64,000 nucleotides of DNA from Lichenostomus cassidix. Its lineage: Eukaryota; Chordata; Aves; Passeriformes; Meliphagidae. Below are positions 60,956 through 64,000 of this stretch, one piece after another. The position numbers and the translations under genes were made by a program. Where the stretch lies: contig CM039183.1 of the NCBI GenBank assembly GCA_008360975.2, positions 52,847,350 through 52,911,349 on the forward strand. The letters are read 5' to 3'. A model generated the notes under the pieces. The model was given only the letters and a program-made list of their open reading frames with translations, searched no databases and was not told the DNA's origin. Numbering within the stretch: position 1 is the first letter of the stretch; each line of letters opens with the position of its first letter.

Positions 60956-63240
60956 GGTCACACTTTGGGCTCTATGTTTTCTGCCTTTCATAATTTCATT
61001 TCACTTCATCATCTTTGATTGAAGAAAGGGTTCATCTAGAAATCTGAGAAGTGGCTAAAATAACTGTGTTTTTCAGCCCACTAGGATGCAGTTCATGAAG
61101 ATAAAGGGAAGGGGACTGTGCAGTCTCAAAATTGGCTCAGGAGACCCATACATCACCAAAGCTGAATCCACTGTAAAGGCTCTGCAGAGAAGCTGCATTT
61201 TTTGTTTCTCACTTCTTTTCAAAATGTAAATAAAACATATGTATAACATATGCACCCCTTTTTTGCAAGGTCTCGCCAACATTAATGCCAGTCAGGTATA
61301 GAATCCAACTTTATTGAACACTCATCTACACTAATTTTGGAGACATTTATTGCAATTAAGTGTGAGATGAGAAAAGGGCATAAATATAAAGAACGTAAAC
61401 TGAAAGGGAAGGTAAAAATTGTTACTCATAGAATTAGTTTTACTTATCCTCTTTTGCAGAGCATAGTAAACACACATTTTTTAAAACCATGGATTTTATT
61501 ATAATGATTAGATAGTGGAGCTTCTTATAGTCCTAGTGGATGGCCATCACAGAAACACTCTATTTCAGGTATTCACTTTCAAACGGAGGAAAAGGTGTGG
61601 ACTGTAAAATGCATTGGGCAATGGATTTCATCCATTGCTGACCATTAAGTACTACCATTTTGTCTGGTTTTTCTGTGAAACAAACAAACTTGTGCATTCA
61701 GATTTTCTTCAGATGTTGCATCCTTCAAGAAAGGCATTAAAGATGGTAATTTTTTGATACAAGAAGAATTAATTGATGCCTGCTAAAAGGAGTATCTAGG
61801 CAGATTTCGAAGAGCTAAGACAATATAAACAGCAACAAAATCAGCAATATCAGTATTATGGAGATTAATTTCCATGTGAACCCCCCTCTGAGAGATTCAG
61901 AGGATTTGCTACAGATCTACTTCTGCATCCCTAACATTTATTTATATATTTTAAGTGGTGTATAAGGAGCCTAAATTATTTTTAAGTGGAGAACTTCTAC
62001 AGAAATTGCAAAGCAGCCAGTGAGTATCATGCGCTTGTCCAGAATTGACACCAGGTTGCTTCTTTTTCTGGAATTTTTTTTTTAGTAAGATGTTCCTATC
62101 TTTGTAGTTTTGTTTACTTCAGCTCTGCTTCTGTATTGTAAAACAATCTAGGGAGGATAGGATATTCTCAATATCAACCAATCCTTTCAGAATTGTACTT
62201 TATTTCCATAGCACACTAAGCTTTGTTAATGGATATTTCAACCTGGTACCACAATTTTAATTCTCAGAATTACATATATAGGACTAGGTAGTTCAGCTTG
62301 GGCCTGCATTTCTTTGTTTAATAAGGAAAGTGAGAGGTAAGCATCTGCTAGCAAATACACCTGGTGAGCTTGCAGTCTGAATGATGATGTTGTTATTTTC
62401 AACTAATAAATAACATTGTGCTGGTCTTCCAATTGACTAATTTTTCATTATCACATCTCAGATAGTCTGTCTAGAAACAGTCTTAAACATATACTGGTGA
62501 GTTGTCTACACAATAACTGAATCACTGAAAATTATAAGGTAGAAGAGGGACTCAGGAGAAACTGCTGCATGGACACCAATACATGGAATTTCTTAGAGAT
62601 TAGTTAACTCCATGGTATTTTATACTAGTAGTTTATGTTTTGCCTGAACTGTTAGTGAACAGGGAAGTATTAGTGGATAAAGACAGCATCTGGAAACAAC
62701 CAGGGAAGTAAGAACTCATTATTGGTGTTTTGCCATCTTCAGAAATGTTGATAAAATAGAAACATCGAATTATCAGTCTGGCGAGAATCAGGATCAACAG
62801 TTTTGATTGTGGTGTGGTTCTCCTTCTTTCTTTATTTATAAGAAGTCTTTTCCTTGCTGAACTCTCAAACATGACTCTGAGGCTAATTTATTTGAAAACT
62901 TTAGTTCTCAGTATGGTCTGTTGCTGTCTGTTTCCGTAGCTTCCCTTTCAAGGGCAACTCCTCCCCCCACCTTCCTGGTCTTATTTTGCAGGTGCTCCTT
63001 TCATTTCTAGCTCATATTCTAGCAGGTGGCTAGTCAACTTTGGCATGACTTTGAAGAATTGTGCTCAAGCTCTGCTTTGGCAGGGAATCAAGCCTTATAA
63101 GTCTGTGTCTAAACTTTATGTCTTTTTGTGCATTTAGCCTCTCCAGGTGGTGAGTGATAAGCATCCACACTTCCCCTTCTGCTAATCTCTAGAGAAAATG
63201 CAGGCAAGCCTTCCTAATGGTCTTTTAAAAACAATGAAGA
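60956..63240. other. No recognisable gene
   Basis: AT-rich with only short frames (up to 79 codons). Nothing recognised. Confidence 0.6.
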
Positions 63241-63241
63241 C

Positions 63242-63257
63242 TAAATAAATAAATAAA
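63242..63257 (+). repeat. (TAAA)4 short tandem repeat
   Basis: Four TAAA units. Listed for completeness. Confidence 0.95.
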
Positions 63258-64000
63258 CAGTCCATTACTGGGAAAAAAATACTTGACTGCATTATTATAG
63301 AGTGTGGATTAAGGTGTCATAAAATATGCCATTTGGCAAATCTTCCTCTTGTTGCCTGTGCTGGCCTTGGGTGCAGAGAGAATCAAAAGTTTATGACAAT
63401 TGCCTTTGACCACTTTTGGAAAGAATGGCTGGAGACAAACAAAAATAGTAGTAGAAAACTTTTGGAAGTATTTATCATTTACAGGATTAAGTAAGGTGAG
63501 CAGAAGGACAGGTGGAGCAGTTTGTGCATTAAAATTTGGTTTTCAGAGATCACCTTCATGTGGTAAGATTATGACAAGGAGACCCTCCACCATATTTCAG
63601 GTCCAGCCAAATGGTATGCTTTGGAAAGCCGGGAATTTGCACCTGAGTTCTGGCCAATCTGTCAAGCAGTGCTAGGTTTCAGGCATTGCACTCAAAGTTT
63701 AAGTCTGCTAGAATACTTGTATGTAGCCACACATCTTTTTAAGACCTTTTCTGCAATTTGAGAGCAGGTTAAGCCCTCCATGTAAATACAGCCCAAAATA
63801 GATACTGGCATGCTGCAAGATTTTAAATGCAGAAACATTTTAGATACCAAGGCAGATAAAAACTATCTGCCTTGTGCAAGCTTCACACTGATGTAACAGC
63901 AGATTTTAATCTTACAGACACATTCATCAGCATATTGCAGTGATATGGAAACTAGTCATAATGGAATAAATTTCCAGAGCTGACCAAGTCTTTGGAGTAC
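63258..64000. other. No recognisable gene
   Basis: The plus frame 63400-63675 (91 codons) has no domain or start context that would support it. Confidence 0.6.

Noticed and set aside
15355..64000. tRNA, rRNA, known microRNA or CRISPR-like arrays
   Set aside because: None was recognised by eye; no spaced direct-repeat array and no cloverleaf-like sequence with intact A and B boxes apart from the decayed SINE.

Overview
The window looks like nuclear DNA from a bird. The strongest evidence is repeat content: a 3' end of a CR1 (chicken repeat 1) LINE, three other CR1 pieces that can be placed in the element by their encoded protein or 3' UTR, and two solo LTRs that resemble the abundant avian ERVL-type LTR family. 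Base composition is moderately AT-rich and even, with one sharp GC-rich exception. No reading frame in the window can be assigned to a known protein. The open frames are short, lack recognisable domains and occur about as expected by chance, so the window is best read as intergenic DNA or the inside of one or more large introns.

Layout. 1-3 kb: unremarkable sequence with a minus-strand LTR (1600-2133). 3.2-4.2 kb: a weak candidate exon, then a CR1 reverse-transcriptase relic on the minus strand. 5.4-5.6 kb: an unexplained palindrome-rich stretch. 6.4-7.8 kb: the most gene-like part of the window. Here an AT-rich, homeodomain-motif-rich segment is followed by a pyrimidine tract and then a CpG island of about 470 bp. 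The island holds an exact CTCF core match and a 12-bp GC-rich tandem repeat. 8.07-8.3 kb: a CR1 3' end. 8.3-36.8 kb: a long stretch without recognisable genes, containing a CR1 scrap (about 13.95 kb), a TTTA microsatellite, several poly-T tracts and a cluster of octamer sites (30.41 kb). 36.9 kb: a purine-only tract. 41.9-42.65 kb: a 42-bp tandem duplication abutting a plus-strand ERVL-type LTR. 43-51 kb: ancient amniote repeats (a palindromic MITE-like element, an L2-like 3' end and a MIR/CORE-SINE relic). 51.6-51.9 kb: a CR1 ORF2 relic from the linker before the reverse transcriptase. 52-64 kb: AT-rich sequence with several stretches resembling conserved non-coding elements, but no exon I can defend.

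How it fits together. All four CR1 pieces lie on the minus strand, which would fit an intron of a plus-strand gene, but four insertions are too few to prove it. The CpG island with its CTCF site is the only credible promoter or insulator, and the transcript it would serve cannot be named from this window. I found no sign of a new gene system. The observations most worth checking are the CpG island with its neighbouring homeodomain-type sites, the paired octamers, the candidate exon, and the ancient repeat relics.
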